A stretch of DNA of 60,026 nt from Dehalococcoidales bacterium. Its GTDB lineage: Bacteria; Chloroflexota; Dehalococcoidia; Dehalococcoidales; RBG-16-60-22. Position numbers and translations under genes: made by a program. The stretch covers positions 1 through 60,026 of the forward strand of contig JAQTMM010000003.1 of assembly GCA_028714335.1 (NCBI GenBank), in the 5' to 3' direction. The notes beneath the pieces were generated by a model. It was not told the origin of the DNA and searched no databases. It saw only the letters and a list, made by a program, of their open reading frames with translations. The stretch's first letter is position 1; each line of letters opens with the position of its first letter. Below, piece by piece: positions 10,671 to 20,690 of the stretch.

Positions 10671-11841
10671 AAAGGGCATGGAGCTGGGCTCGTGGATAAG
10701 GCGGATGTTCGAAGAGGGCATCGCCATGAAGAAGCAGTTCGGCGAAGAAAACGTCTATGACCTTTCTCTGGGCAACCCGGTGATGGAACCGCCGCCGGAA
10801 TTCAAAGCCGAGATAAAACGCCTGGCGGATCATCCTTTCAAGGGGATGCACGGCTATATGGTGAATGCTGGTTACCCAGAAACGCGGGCGGCCGTCGCCA
10901 AGCAGTTAACCAAAGAAACGGGCATCAACCTTTCCGAGAATGACATTATAATGTCGGTAGGGGCGGCCGGGGCAATGAACGTCGCCTTCAAGACTATCCT
11001 CGACCCCGGCGACGAGGTAATCGTCTTTGTGCCGTGGTTCGTGGACTATTTTAACTACATAGAAAACCACGACGGTGTCGTCAGGCCCGTCGATTGCGAC
11101 GAAAACTTTTTACCCCGCTGGGATATTTTAGAAAAGACGCTTAACAAAAGGACGCGGGCGGTACTCATTAACTCGCCCAACAATCCCACCGGCGTCGTTT
11201 ACAGCCCTGAAATGTTAACGAAACTTTGCGACCTGCTGCGTAAAAAAGAAAAGGAGTACAGCACGCAGATATTCCTCGTCAGCGACGAGCCATATAAAAA
11301 GATAATCTACGACGGGCTGAAGTATCCTTCGCCGCTGCAGTTCCATAAGCACAGCATCATCGGCACGTCGCACTCCAAAGACCTCTCCATCCCCGGCGAG
11401 CGTATCGGCTATCTTGCTCTGCACCCGGACTGCGAGGACCACGACGCCATGATGAAGGGCTTCGTCTTCTGCACGCGGGTGCTGGGTTTCATTAACGCGC
11501 CGGCTTTCATGCAGAACGTAGTGACGAAGATTCAGGATGTAACGATACCGGTCGAGGATTACCAGCGTAAACGCGACTTTATGTACAACAACCTAAAGCG
11601 CATGGGCTATACGGTCAATAAGCCGCAGGGGGCTTTTTATATTTTCCCCAAGTGCCCCATCGCGGACGATATTGCCTTTGTTCACGAACTGCAAAAGGAC
11701 CACCACGTTTTAACAGTGCCCGGTGTGGCCTTTGGCATCCGGGGCTATTTCCGCCTGGTTTATTGCGTGACCGACGAACTGCTGGAGAAGTCCATGCCGG
11801 GCTTAGAAAAGATAGCCAGGAAATACGGGTTATTGAAATAA
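10648..11841 (+). CDS. Pyridoxal phosphate-dependent aminotransferase (class I/II)
   Basis: LSLGNPVMEPP, NSPNNPTGVVYSPE, SHSKDLSIPGERIGYLALHP. Likely GTG start at 10648; the listed 10528 start would overlap iorB extensively. Confidence 0.9.
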   Translation: MSVSERTKKGMELGSWIRRMFEEGIAMKKQFGEENVYDLSLGNPVMEPPPEFKAEIKRLADHPFKGMHGYMVNAGYPETRAAVAKQLTKETGINLSENDIIMSVGAAGAMNVAFKTILDPGDEVIVFVPWFVDYFNYIENHDGVVRPVDCDENFLPRWDILEKTLNKRTRAVLINSPNNPTGVVYSPEMLTKLCDLLRKKEKEYSTQIFLVSDEPYKKIIYDGLKYPSPLQFHKHSIIGTSHSKDLSIPGERIGYLALHPDCEDHDAMMKGFVFCTRVLGFINAPAFMQNVVTKIQDVTIPVEDYQRKRDFMYNNLKRMGYTVNKPQGAFYIFPKCPIADDIAFVHELQKDHHVLTVPGVAFGIRGYFRLVYCVTDELLEKSMPGLEKIARKYGLLK

Positions 11842-11906
11842 GCCGCCACATCAATTATCATCAGTAAGTGAACTTCCCCGTAGAAAAGTAATCCCGTTAT
11901 TGTTAT

Positions 11907-12746
11907 GTGAGAGACTTTATGGACAAAATTCTAACCGATTTATCGCCAGATGCTTTAGCTAATGCCATTATGGAAAACTGCTACGATTTGACGCCTTTCA
12001 GCCACGGATGGAAGGGGGCGGAGACCTATAGCGGGGACGGCGTGGACTGGGTGTTAACGGACCTGCACTTCCCGCCCTGCAATGCGGCGTTCCACACGAA
12101 CCTGAAGCCGGAGGATGCAGACAAGACGATTGAAAAGTTTAAGGAGAGAGGCAAGGCGAAAAAGGTGCCCCTGCAGTGGTACATCGGGCCGGAGACGCGT
12201 CCGGCGGACATCGGCGAAAAACTTAAAGCGCATGGCTTTACCACCCGGGGCGACGGCGCCGGTATGGCTATTGACCTGCATAACATGAACGAGAACGAGC
12301 CAATACCGGAAGGATTGGAAATCATCGAGGCGAAGGATGAGGAGACGCTCAAGGAATGGTGCCACATCGTGCGCGTAGCTTTCGGGCCGCCGCCGGAAAT
12401 CGAGCCGATTTTCCTGGAACTGATGCAGAGATATATAAAATACAACCAGCCGGTGAAGTATTATCTTGGTCTAGTAGACGGCCAGCCGGCGTCAACCTCC
12501 GGCTACTTTTTGGCCGCGGGGGTCGTGGGCATATACTTCGTGGCGACGCTGCCGGAGTTCCGTAAACGGGGCGCGGCTTTTGCCGTGACGCAAAAAGCCC
12601 TTAAAGATGGACGGGAGTTGGGATACAGGGTGGGGATTTTACAGGCGTCCAATATGGGCGAGCCGGTATATAAACGGATGGGCTTTAAGGAATACTGCCG
12701 TGTGGGCTCATACGAATGGTTCCCGGAAGGCATGAGAAAAGAATAA
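11907..12746 (+). CDS. GNAT family N-acetyltransferase
   Basis: C-terminal AAGVVGIYFVATLPEFRKRGAAFAVTQKALKDGRELGYRVGILQASNMGEPVYKRMGFKEY. Confidence 0.85.
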   Translation: MRDFMDKILTDLSPDALANAIMENCYDLTPFSHGWKGAETYSGDGVDWVLTDLHFPPCNAAFHTNLKPEDADKTIEKFKERGKAKKVPLQWYIGPETRPADIGEKLKAHGFTTRGDGAGMAIDLHNMNENEPIPEGLEIIEAKDEETLKEWCHIVRVAFGPPPEIEPIFLELMQRYIKYNQPVKYYLGLVDGQPASTSGYFLAAGVVGIYFVATLPEFRKRGAAFAVTQKALKDGRELGYRVGILQASNMGEPVYKRMGFKEYCRVGSYEWFPEGMRKE

Positions 12747-12762
12747 CAGGAGAAACGAGAAA

Positions 12763-13269
12763 ATGGAAAGACAGTGGGAAATAGATAACAACCGCGAGCG
12801 GGCAAGATTGAAGAAAATCGTTGACGAAATCAGCGATGAGGAACTGCAGCTCGTGATATATGAAGAAGGCTGGACGATAGCCGTAATGCTGGCGCACATC
12901 GCCTACTGGGACCTGTGGACGCTGTTGAAGATGCGTCAGTGGAAAGCCTGCGGCGAGGTCAAAGCCACACCAATAAACTGGGAAACCTTTGACAAGGAAT
13001 TAATGCCGAACGATACGATGCTGCCCTTCCTGATTGCGCTGCCGCCACGAGTTGCGGCTAATATGGCCGTCGGATGGGCGGAATCGGTGGACGGGCAATT
13101 AGCTGAATCCGACCCAGTGTTTTTAGCCGAAATAGAAAAGCTCGGCGATGAGTCAAGGCTGTACCGTTCCCAGCACCGCAAGATGCATTTGGATGAAATC
13201 GAGGCGTTTTTGAAAAAGGCGCGTAAAGAGAAAAAGGACGACTCGAAAAGAAAACGAAGATATCTTTAA
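12763..13269 (+). CDS. DinB-like / mycothiol-maleylpyruvate isomerase-fold protein
   Basis: EEGWTIAVMLAHIAYWDLWTLLKMRQW helical DinB-type pattern with a later SQHRKMHLDEIEAFL. Confidence 0.55.
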   Translation: MERQWEIDNNRERARLKKIVDEISDEELQLVIYEEGWTIAVMLAHIAYWDLWTLLKMRQWKACGEVKATPINWETFDKELMPNDTMLPFLIALPPRVAANMAVGWAESVDGQLAESDPVFLAEIEKLGDESRLYRSQHRKMHLDEIEAFLKKARKEKKDDSKRKRRYL

Positions 13270-13313
13270 TAAAGTACACGCTTATTCTAAAAATAACGGG
13301 TAAAGAAAAATGG

Positions 13314-13357
13314 ATTCCAGCCTGCTTCATTCGGCAAGCTCATGATGAAGCTGGAAT
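13314..13357. repeat. Imperfect inverted repeat, intergenic
   Basis: ATTCCAGC ... GCTGGAAT arms with partial inner pairing (TTCAT/ATGAA). Confidence 0.5.
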
Positions 13358-13379
13358 GGCAGTTCAGGAAGCTTTGGGT

Positions 13380-13409
13380 TTGCATTTATAAAAAAATTTA
13401 TGCTATACT
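13380..13409 (+). promoter_or_regulatory. Candidate promoter of the nuo operon
   Basis: TTGCAT - 18 nt - TATACT upstream of nuoA. Confidence 0.5.
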
Positions 13410-13490
13410 TTTTCAGTGCTTTTAAGCTGTAATCAGCTTCACGGGCATGCAGAATAAGCAGATAATTTTTCCAGATATTCAGAGGTCCAT

Positions 13491-13862
13491 TTGCTAGCTA
13501 GTTACGGATTAATCGGGCTGTTCCTTATCGTCGCCATTCTTTTTTCGCTGGTGATGATTGTCCTGCCTATTATTTTAAAGTACCTAAAAGTAATCCCCAG
13601 CAATCCAAATTCCATAAAAAACTCCATCTTTGAATGCGGCATGGAGACCATCGGCAAGACGTGGGTGCAGTTTAACTTCCGCTACTACTTTTACGCTTTG
13701 GTATTCCTTGCGCTGGATGTGTTGGTGGTATTCCTCTACCCCTGGGCGGTGCAGTTAAAGCAGCTCGGGACGTTCAGCCTTTATGTTGTTTTAATAATGG
13801 TCGGCATATTACTGGTCGGCTATGTTTACGCCTGGAAAAAGAAGGCTCTGGAATGGAAATAG
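13491..13862 (+). CDS. nuoA: NADH-quinone oxidoreductase subunit A
   Basis: NSIKNSIFECGMETIGKTWVQFNFRYYFYALVFLALDVLVVFLYPWA. Confidence 0.93.
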   Translation: MLASYGLIGLFLIVAILFSLVMIVLPIILKYLKVIPSNPNSIKNSIFECGMETIGKTWVQFNFRYYFYALVFLALDVLVVFLYPWAVQLKQLGTFSLYVVLIMVGILLVGYVYAWKKKALEWK

Positions 13863-14512
13863 ACGAGAACAAAGAATATATCTACGATTCATACCAGCTC
13901 GATTGCGACGAAGGCAAGATAATCGAGCAGATGAAGGCGTCCACCAAGAAATCGATTCCCGACCCCGCTGACTGGATTGACGCAGACCTAAAACGCAATA
14001 TTGTTTTAACGTCGCTGGACTGGGTAATTGACTGGGCGCGCCGCTCTTCATTGTGGACGGCGATATGCTACCCCGCCTGCTGCGGCATGGAGTGGATGGC
14101 GACTTTAGCGCCCCGCTTCGACGGCTCGCGGTTCGGGATGGAAATTATGCGCGCATCACCGCGTCAGGCCGACCTGCTCATAACCGCCGGAACTCTTACA
14201 TGGAAAATGGCGCCGAACGTCAGACGCATCTACAACCAGATGGCCGAGCCCAAATGGGTAATCGCCATGGGCGCCTGCGGCATCAGCGGTGGCATCTTCC
14301 GTTCCGGTTATAACGTCGTCCCCGGCTACAACAAAATTATCCCGGTGGACGTTTATGTTCCCGGCTGTCCGCCGCGACCGGAAGCCTTGCTTTACGGCAT
14401 CCAGCAATTACAGAAGAAAATCGGCCGAGCCAAAGCCGTACCGGATTTGAGTGAATTACCAAACCCTTTGAATGAATTACCGAATCCCCTAAAGAAAGAT
14501 AAAAAGAAATGA
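13853..14512 (+). CDS. nuoB: NADH-quinone oxidoreductase subunit B
   Basis: YPACCGMEWMA, RQADLLITAGTLTWKMAPNVRRIYNQMAEPKWVIAMGACGISGG, VPGCPPRPEALLYGI. Confidence 0.95.
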   Translation: MEIDENKEYIYDSYQLDCDEGKIIEQMKASTKKSIPDPADWIDADLKRNIVLTSLDWVIDWARRSSLWTAICYPACCGMEWMATLAPRFDGSRFGMEIMRASPRQADLLITAGTLTWKMAPNVRRIYNQMAEPKWVIAMGACGISGGIFRSGYNVVPGYNKIIPVDVYVPGCPPRPEALLYGIQQLQKKIGRAKAVPDLSELPNPLNELPNPLKKDKKK

Positions 14513-14952
14513 CTACAGCCCTTTCCGCCAAGGAAATAGTCAGCAAGTTAAGCGCCGAGTTCCCCGACGCTGTAAAAGAAGCCGGGGCGGACAGCGTGCT
14601 GGTCAAAAGCGCCTCCCTGCCGGCGGTGACGGAATACCTCAAAACCGCCGACGGGCTGAAGTTCGATTATATTAACTACATCACCGCCATTGACTATTAC
14701 GATTACTTCGAGGTCGTTTACATGATGACCTCCACGGAATATAACCGCTCCGTCACCCTCAAGACCCGCTGTGAAACGCGCAACCGGCCTACCGTACCGT
14801 CGCTGGCGGGGATTTACCAGGGGGCGGACTGGCAAGAGCGCGAAGTTTACGACCTCATGGGCATTACGTTTAAAGGACACCCGAACATGAAGCGCGTCTT
14901 CCTGTGGGAAGGCTTTGACGGGCACCCATTGCGAAAGGACTGGAACAAGTGA
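14509..14952 (+). CDS. nuoC: NADH-quinone oxidoreductase subunit C
   Basis: VPSLAGIYQGADWQEREVYDLMGITFKGHPNMKRVFLWEGFDGHPLRKDW. Confidence 0.93.
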   Translation: MTTALSAKEIVSKLSAEFPDAVKEAGADSVLVKSASLPAVTEYLKTADGLKFDYINYITAIDYYDYFEVVYMMTSTEYNRSVTLKTRCETRNRPTVPSLAGIYQGADWQEREVYDLMGITFKGHPNMKRVFLWEGFDGHPLRKDWNK

Positions 14953-16070
14953 CAACCACGCAGGAAATAAGCCTGCAGACCGAACCGTTTGTGCTGAACA
15001 TGGGGCCACTGCACCCCAGCACCCACGGCGTTTACCGCATGAGGGTAACGCTGGACGGCGAAGTCGTCCTGGATATTGAGCCGATGTTCGGCTATTTACA
15101 CCGCGGCATTGAAAAGCTGATGGAGGAGCGCACCTACACCGGCTGTATCCCCTTGACGGACAGGCTGGATTACGCTTCAGCCATGGGCAACAATCTGGCT
15201 TACTGTGTGGCTGTGGAAAAGCTGGCAAAGATTAGAGTTCCGGAACGCGGCGAATACATCCGCGTGATTACCGCCGAGATGATACGCATCGCCAACCACT
15301 GTCTGGCGGTAGGCTCAATGCTTAATGACGCCGGAGCGCTGGGCACGCCGTTCTTCTACCTCTGGAACGAGCGGGAAAAACTCTACGACCTTTTTGAAAT
15401 GCTCTGCGGACAGCGCGTGCTGCACAACTACATCCGCATCGGGGGCGTCAGCCAGGACTTGCCCGACGAGTTTCTACCGGCGCTGGAAAAGTTCGTGCCG
15501 CAGCTCCATAAATTTATCAACGAATTTGAATTTTTCTTAAAGCAAAACGAAATTTTAATTGCCCGCGCGCAGGGCGTGGGCGTTTTGCCTAAAGATGTAG
15601 CTCTCAACTGCGGCATCAGCGGCCCGTTGGCACGCGCCAGCGGCATCAAGCGCGACCTGCGCAAGGACGACCCCTATTCCGTTTACGACCGTTTTGAATT
15701 CGATATTCCAACCGCCGAAAACGGTGACTGCTACGACCGCTACCGTGTGCGCATGGAAGAAATGAAGCAAAGCCTGCACATCATCGACCAGGCGATAAAG
15801 AAAGTTCCGGGCGGGCCTTTCCGCGCTAAAGTGCCACAGATTATCCGTCCGCCGGCCGGCGAGGCTTACGGGCATATTGAAGGCCCCAAGGGCGAATTAG
15901 GTTTCTATCTTGTGTCAGACAACTCTATAGCGCCTTACCGGTGCCACATCCGCTCCACCAGTTTTATTAACCTGACGGCTTTGCGGCAGATGGTCAAGGG
16001 CTGGAAGATTGCTGACTTAATCGTGATTTTCGGGAGTATTGATATTACGATGGGAGAGGTTGACCGATAG
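14949..16070 (+). CDS. nuoD: NADH-quinone oxidoreductase subunit D
   Basis: NMGPLHPSTHGVYRMRVTLDGEVVLDIEPMFGYLHRGIEKL; C-terminal GSIDITMGEVDR. Confidence 0.96.
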   Translation: MTTTQEISLQTEPFVLNMGPLHPSTHGVYRMRVTLDGEVVLDIEPMFGYLHRGIEKLMEERTYTGCIPLTDRLDYASAMGNNLAYCVAVEKLAKIRVPERGEYIRVITAEMIRIANHCLAVGSMLNDAGALGTPFFYLWNEREKLYDLFEMLCGQRVLHNYIRIGGVSQDLPDEFLPALEKFVPQLHKFINEFEFFLKQNEILIARAQGVGVLPKDVALNCGISGPLARASGIKRDLRKDDPYSVYDRFEFDIPTAENGDCYDRYRVRMEEMKQSLHIIDQAIKKVPGGPFRAKVPQIIRPPAGEAYGHIEGPKGELGFYLVSDNSIAPYRCHIRSTSFINLTALRQMVKGWKIADLIVIFGSIDITMGEVDR

Positions 16071-17173
16071 TGAACGCCGTTAGTTACGCCGCGCAAGCAG
16101 TACCAGCAGACTGGCCGGGCGGCTACTGGTGGCACTGGCTGTTTTACACCGTCGTCATCATTGTTTTTGTGCTGGTGATGGTGATGGGCGCCATTTACAT
16201 CGAGCGGCGCGGTATGGGCAGGATGCAGCTGCGTTACGGCCCCAACCGCACGGGCCCCTTCGGGCTTTTACAGCCGGTGGCCGACGCCCTAAAGGTGCTG
16301 CTTAAAGAAAACATCGTGCCCAACGTGGCGGATAAAATCGTTCACTGGCTGGCGCCGGTAATAGCATTTACGCCGGTGCTGTTGATATTCGCGGTGATAC
16401 CCTTCCAGAACGGGGCGCTGTTAACCGACCTGAACATCGGCATTTTATTCATCGTGGCGGTGAGTTCGATATCCACCGTAGGCGTCTTTATGGCGGGGTG
16501 GGGCTCGGGCAACAAATATTCGCTGTTGGGGGCGATGCGTAACGTTGCCGCCGTAGTCAGCTACGAAATCCCCATGGTTTTGGCGATTATCGGCGTAGTT
16601 ATCTTCACCGGTTCGCTGTCCACCGGCGCTATAGTTGACGCGCAGGACATACCATTCATTTTAGTACAGCCGCTGGGCTTCCTGATTTTCTTCATCGCCG
16701 CCAGCGCCGAAATCAACCGTAGCCCCTTTGACCTGATGGAGGCGGACTCGGAGTTGACGGCCGGCTTCCATACCGAGTATTCCGGCATGAAGTTCGCTAT
16801 GTTCTACCTGGTGGAGTACGCCGAGGCGATTGCAATGTCCGCCATTATCACCACCATTTTCTTAAGCGGCTGGCGCGGCCCATGGCTGCCGCCCTGGCTG
16901 TGGTTCATTATAAAAACAATCATCGTGTTCTTCGTGATGGTCTGGACAAGAGCGACGCTGCCGCGCGTGCGCATCGACCAGTTGATGGCGTTGGCGTGGA
17001 AGTTCCTCTTCCCGGCGGCGGTAATCAACCTGTTCGTCAGCGCCATAGAAGTCCTGGTCTGGCCGGACATTTCACAGTGGATATTCGTCGGCGTTAACAT
17101 CGCCGTCGCGGTAATAGCTATAGGAGTTGGCACAAAAATGTTTAAACCGGGGTGGGGCAAAGTTGCAGTTTAA
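16070..17173 (+). CDS. nuoH: NADH-quinone oxidoreductase subunit H (GTG start)
   Basis: YIERRGMGRMQLRYGPNRTGPFGLLQPVADALKVLLKE; AEINRSPFDLMEADSELTAGFHTEYSGMKFAMFYLVEYAE. Confidence 0.96.
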   Translation: MNAVSYAAQAVPADWPGGYWWHWLFYTVVIIVFVLVMVMGAIYIERRGMGRMQLRYGPNRTGPFGLLQPVADALKVLLKENIVPNVADKIVHWLAPVIAFTPVLLIFAVIPFQNGALLTDLNIGILFIVAVSSISTVGVFMAGWGSGNKYSLLGAMRNVAAVVSYEIPMVLAIIGVVIFTGSLSTGAIVDAQDIPFILVQPLGFLIFFIAASAEINRSPFDLMEADSELTAGFHTEYSGMKFAMFYLVEYAEAIAMSAIITTIFLSGWRGPWLPPWLWFIIKTIIVFFVMVWTRATLPRVRIDQLMALAWKFLFPAAVINLFVSAIEVLVWPDISQWIFVGVNIAVAVIAIGVGTKMFKPGWGKVAV

Positions 17174-17663
17174 GTTTTTCGGCATCGGCATGCTCAAAGG
17201 ATTGGCGGTAACCATCCTCCACATCTTCCGCCGTCCCTCGACGTCGCAGTACCCGGAACAGCGGCTCAACATCTCGCGGCGCAGCCGCGGCAACGAGCTG
17301 ATATGGGACCGGGAAAAATGCACCGGCTGCGCGACGTGCGCTAAAGCATGCCCGCAGGGCGTTATCGAAATAGTAACGTCTACAGACATGGCAGATAACA
17401 AGTATAAAGTGGAAACGTACCGCGTGGACACGGGCTACTGCATTATGTGCGGGCTGTGCGTAGAAGCCTGCCCTTACGATGCGCTTTACCTGGGGTATTC
17501 GTTTGAAAAAGCAAAATACCGCCGGGGTGAATTCGTACAGACCAATGACGAGCTCAAGGAAAGCCCGCAAAGGCCCGCCAGCGGATACTTCCATCCTGAT
17601 ATAGCTAAGAAACTGCCCAAGCAGACGCTATTGATAGAAAAAGCAACGGAGAAGAGGAAATAA
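17163..17663 (+). CDS. nuoI: NADH-quinone oxidoreductase subunit I (probable TTG start)
   Basis: Two [4Fe-4S] motifs CTGCATCAKACP and CIMCGLCVEACPYDALYLG. Start trimmed from 17127. Confidence 0.94.
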   Translation: MQFKFFGIGMLKGLAVTILHIFRRPSTSQYPEQRLNISRRSRGNELIWDREKCTGCATCAKACPQGVIEIVTSTDMADNKYKVETYRVDTGYCIMCGLCVEACPYDALYLGYSFEKAKYRRGEFVQTNDELKESPQRPASGYFHPDIAKKLPKQTLLIEKATEKRK

Positions 17664-18178
17664 TGGGACAGGCAGCGGCTTTCTGGATAATGGCGGTGGT
17701 AATCGTAGGGGCGGCGCTCGCCGTCGTCTTCCTGCGCAACGTTTTCCGAGCCGCTTTACTGCTCATCCTGTGCTTTATCGGGGTAGCGGGGATATACATC
17801 ACCTTAAGCGCCGACTTTTTGGCAGCGGTGCAGATTTTAGTGTATGTAGGCGCGATATCCGTGCTGATTATTTTAGCGGTGATGATGACGCGGGGAGGCA
17901 TGCAAACGGGCAATCCATCCAACAAGTTGAGAATACCGGCGGTCATTGTGGGGGCGGCGTTATTGGGGATATTGATTTACGCCGTCACTACCAGTACGTG
18001 GAGCATTTCAATGCAGGAGCCGCTGACCGATACCACCGCGCCGCTGGCGACGCAACTCTTCAGTGAGAATGGCTATATATTGCCGGTGCTTATCGGGGCG
18101 ACGCTATTGCTGGCAGCGATACTGGGCGCAATAGTTATTACACGAGAGAACCCGGGAAATAAGGAGAACAAGAAGTGA
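17663..18178 (+). CDS. nuoJ: NADH-quinone oxidoreductase subunit J
   Basis: Hydrophobic; [56 protein letters not shown]. Confidence 0.94.
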   Translation: MGQAAAFWIMAVVIVGAALAVVFLRNVFRAALLLILCFIGVAGIYITLSADFLAAVQILVYVGAISVLIILAVMMTRGGMQTGNPSNKLRIPAVIVGAALLGILIYAVTTSTWSISMQEPLTDTTAPLATQLFSENGYILPVLIGATLLLAAILGAIVITRENPGNKENKK

Positions 18179-18483
18179 TTGGACTGACGCATTATCTAGT
18201 CCTATCGGCGGTGCTGTTCTGCATCGGGCTTTACGGAGCCTTGACGCGGCGTAACGCGGTAATCATCTTAATGTGCATCGAGCTGATGCTGAATGCGGTG
18301 AATATCACTTTGGTAGCGTTCTCCTCTTACATTGTGCCGCAGCTGTTGACCGGGCAGGTCTTTGCCATCTTTGTGATGGTTGTAGCGGCGGCGGAAGTGG
18401 CGGTGGGGCTGGCAATAATACTGGCGATTTTCAGACACTACAAGGATATTGATATAGACAATATAAATTTACTGAAATGGTAA
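18175..18483 (+). CDS. nuoK: NADH-quinone oxidoreductase subunit K
   Basis: [30 protein letters not shown]...[24 protein letters not shown]. Confidence 0.95.
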   Translation: MIGLTHYLVLSAVLFCIGLYGALTRRNAVIILMCIELMLNAVNITLVAFSSYIVPQLLTGQVFAIFVMVVAAAEVAVGLAIILAIFRHYKDIDIDNINLLKW

Positions 18484-18487
18484 ACAT

Positions 18488-18682
18488 ATGTGGGTAGAAG
18501 TTAAGAAAGCGAAAACGCTGGTCATCGCCGAGGCATGGAAGGAATGCTTCGAGGGCGAAGGCATTCCGACGCGGGTTATGCCGCAAAAGGGACTGCCCGG
18601 CAAGCAAGCCACCGGCCCTTATAAAGTGATGGTGCCGCAGGATAAAGAACACGTGATTAAGGATATTTTAAGAAAGCTATGA
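18488..18682 (+). CDS. Small DUF2007-like protein between nuoK and nuoL
   Basis: 64 aa: MWVEVKKAKTLVIAEAWKECFEGEGIPTRVMPQKG...YKVMVPQDKEHVIKDILRKL. Starts 4 nt after nuoK; stop overlaps the nuoL start (ATGA). Confidence 0.75.
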   Translation: MWVEVKKAKTLVIAEAWKECFEGEGIPTRVMPQKGLPGKQATGPYKVMVPQDKEHVIKDILRKL

Positions 18683-20685
18683 TACCCTATCAGCTAGTCT
18701 GGGCAATAATGCTGCTGCCGCTTGGCGCATTCATCGTCAACGGGCTGATACTGCGACTGTTCGTTAACCGCAAGAGCCCGGTTTACGGTTATGTAACCAT
18801 CGGGGCGATAGGACTGGCGGCGGTATTTTCCGTCTGGGCGCTGATATCCGTAGCGACTAACTCCGAACACTTGATAGCCGTCCCGGACGTTAACTGGATA
18901 AGCATCGGCACATTCAATTTCCACATCGGCATTATGATGGACCAGCTTTCTGCGTTAATGGTAGTCGTCGTCTCCGTCGTGAGTTTGATGGTGCAGATAT
19001 ATTCGCTGGGCTACATGCACCACGACGAGGCGGGTTACTACCGATACTACACGTTCATGTCGCTGTTCACCTTCTCCATGCTGGGGCTGGTGCTGGCCGA
19101 CAACCTGCTGTTCACCTTCGTCTTCTGGGAGATGGTGGGGCTTTGCTCCTACCTGCTCATCGGATTCTGGTTCCACAAACCGTCGGCCGCCAACGCTGCC
19201 AAGAAAGCATTTATCGTCACGCGCCTTGGCGACTTCGGGTTCCTGGCGGGGATTTTAATACTCTATTTCAACACGCATACATTTGATATCGCACAACTGC
19301 ATAGCCTGGCGGTAGCCGGCGTGCTGGGCGGTTCGGCGTTGACCTGGGCCTGTATCGGGCTGTTCGGCGGAGCCATCGGCAAGAGCGCGCAGTTCCCGCT
19401 GCACGTCTGGCTGCCGGATGCCATGGAAGGCCCAACGCCCGTCAGCGCCCTGATACATTCGGCGACGATGGTCTGCGCCGGCGTCTTTTTGGTAGCGCGC
19501 ACGATGCCGATGTTTGTCTTCTCGCCGGAAGCCATCAGAATCGTGGCGATTATCGGCGGGTTTACCGCCATCTTTGCGGCGACGATGGGGCTGGTGGCTA
19601 ACGACATCAAGCGCGTGCTGGCTTACTCCACCATCAGCCAGATTGGCTACATGATGCTGGGGCTGGGGGCGGCAGGCTGGGCAATAGCCGCGGAGATAAA
19701 CAGCGGGGCGCTCATGGGAAGCGGCGAGGAAATAATCATTATTGCTAAAGCGGCGGTGGCGGTAGGCATGTTCCACCTGTTCACGCATGCTTTCTTTAAG
19801 TCGCTACTGTTCATGGCGGCGGGCAGCGTTAACCACGCCACCGGCACATTCGACATGCGCCAGATGGGCGGGTTGCGCAAGACAATGCCCTGGACGTACG
19901 TCACCTTCCTCATCGGCTCCTTAAGTCTGGCGGGCATCTGGCCGTTGGCGGGATTCTGGAGCAAGGATGAAATTTTAGCTACAGCGTTTACCAGTCAGCC
20001 GGTACTGTTCTGGCTGGCGATGATAACTGTATTCCTGACGGCGTTTTATATGTTCCGCGCCATCTTTATGACCTTCCACGGCGAATATAAGGGCGGCGAC
20101 CCGGCGGCGGATAAAAAATATGCCCATACCCACGAATCACCTTGGGTGATGGTAGCGCCGCTGGTCTTCCTCGCTTTGCTGGCGATAGGCGTTGGGTGGT
20201 GGAACGTCACCGGCGGCTTCAGCTCCTTTATGGGGCACGAGGCGGAGGCGGGGCACGGCTTTATGGCTGTCTTTAACATCTTTACCCATACCGTTAACGG
20301 CGTGCCGCTGCCATTGATTTCACTGCTTATCGCTTTATTCGGTATCTTTGCCGCATATGTAATTTATATCAAGAAATGGATTACCGCCAAGTCCATCGGC
20401 AAGTTCTTCGGGCCGGTTTATGATGTGGTCCGCGATAAGTATTACTTCGACGAGCTTTACGAAAACGTCATCGTTAAGATAGGCCTGATGAAGGGCTTGT
20501 TCACTGGCTTTAAGTTGTTCGATGAAAAGGGTGTGGATGGGGCGGTTAACGGTACGGCCGCAGTAGTGGTGCGGGGCGGCAAAGCGATAAGGCAGGCGCA
20601 GACGGGGCAGCTTCAATTATACGGTATTTTCATCGGCATAGGGCTGGTGATAATCACAGTTTGTGTATTGATATGGGGGATGTAA
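18679..20685 (+). CDS. nuoL: NADH-quinone oxidoreductase subunit L
   Basis: FVFWEMVGLCSYLLIGFW, GKSAQFPLHVWLPDAMEGPTPVSALIHSATMVCAGVFLVAR. Confidence 0.97.
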   Translation: MIPYQLVWAIMLLPLGAFIVNGLILRLFVNRKSPVYGYVTIGAIGLAAVFSVWALISVATNSEHLIAVPDVNWISIGTFNFHIGIMMDQLSALMVVVVSVVSLMVQIYSLGYMHHDEAGYYRYYTFMSLFTFSMLGLVLADNLLFTFVFWEMVGLCSYLLIGFWFHKPSAANAAKKAFIVTRLGDFGFLAGILILYFNTHTFDIAQLHSLAVAGVLGGSALTWACIGLFGGAIGKSAQFPLHVWLPDAMEGPTPVSALIHSATMVCAGVFLVARTMPMFVFSPEAIRIVAIIGGFTAIFAATMGLVANDIKRVLAYSTISQIGYMMLGLGAAGWAIAAEINSGALMGSGEEIIIIAKAAVAVGMFHLFTHAFFKSLLFMAAGSVNHATGTFDMRQMGGLRKTMPWTYVTFLIGSLSLAGIWPLAGFWSKDEILATAFTSQPVLFWLAMITVFLTAFYMFRAIFMTFHGEYKGGDPAADKKYAHTHESPWVMVAPLVFLALLAIGVGWWNVTGGFSSFMGHEAEAGHGFMAVFNIFTHTVNGVPLPLISLLIALFGIFAAYVIYIKKWITAKSIGKFFGPVYDVVRDKYYFDELYENVIVKIGLMKGLFTGFKLFDEKGVDGAVNGTAAVVVRGGKAIRQAQTGQLQLYGIFIGIGLVIITVCVLIWGM

Positions 20686-20690
20686 TTTAG

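Noticed and set aside
14548-15228. 226-aa minus-strand ORF across nuoC/nuoD
   Set aside because: Antisense to confidently identified nuo genes; low-complexity-like composition typical of shadow ORFs.
19255-19788. 177-aa minus-strand ORF opposite nuoL
   Set aside because: Antisense to nuoL; His/Arg-rich shadow translation.
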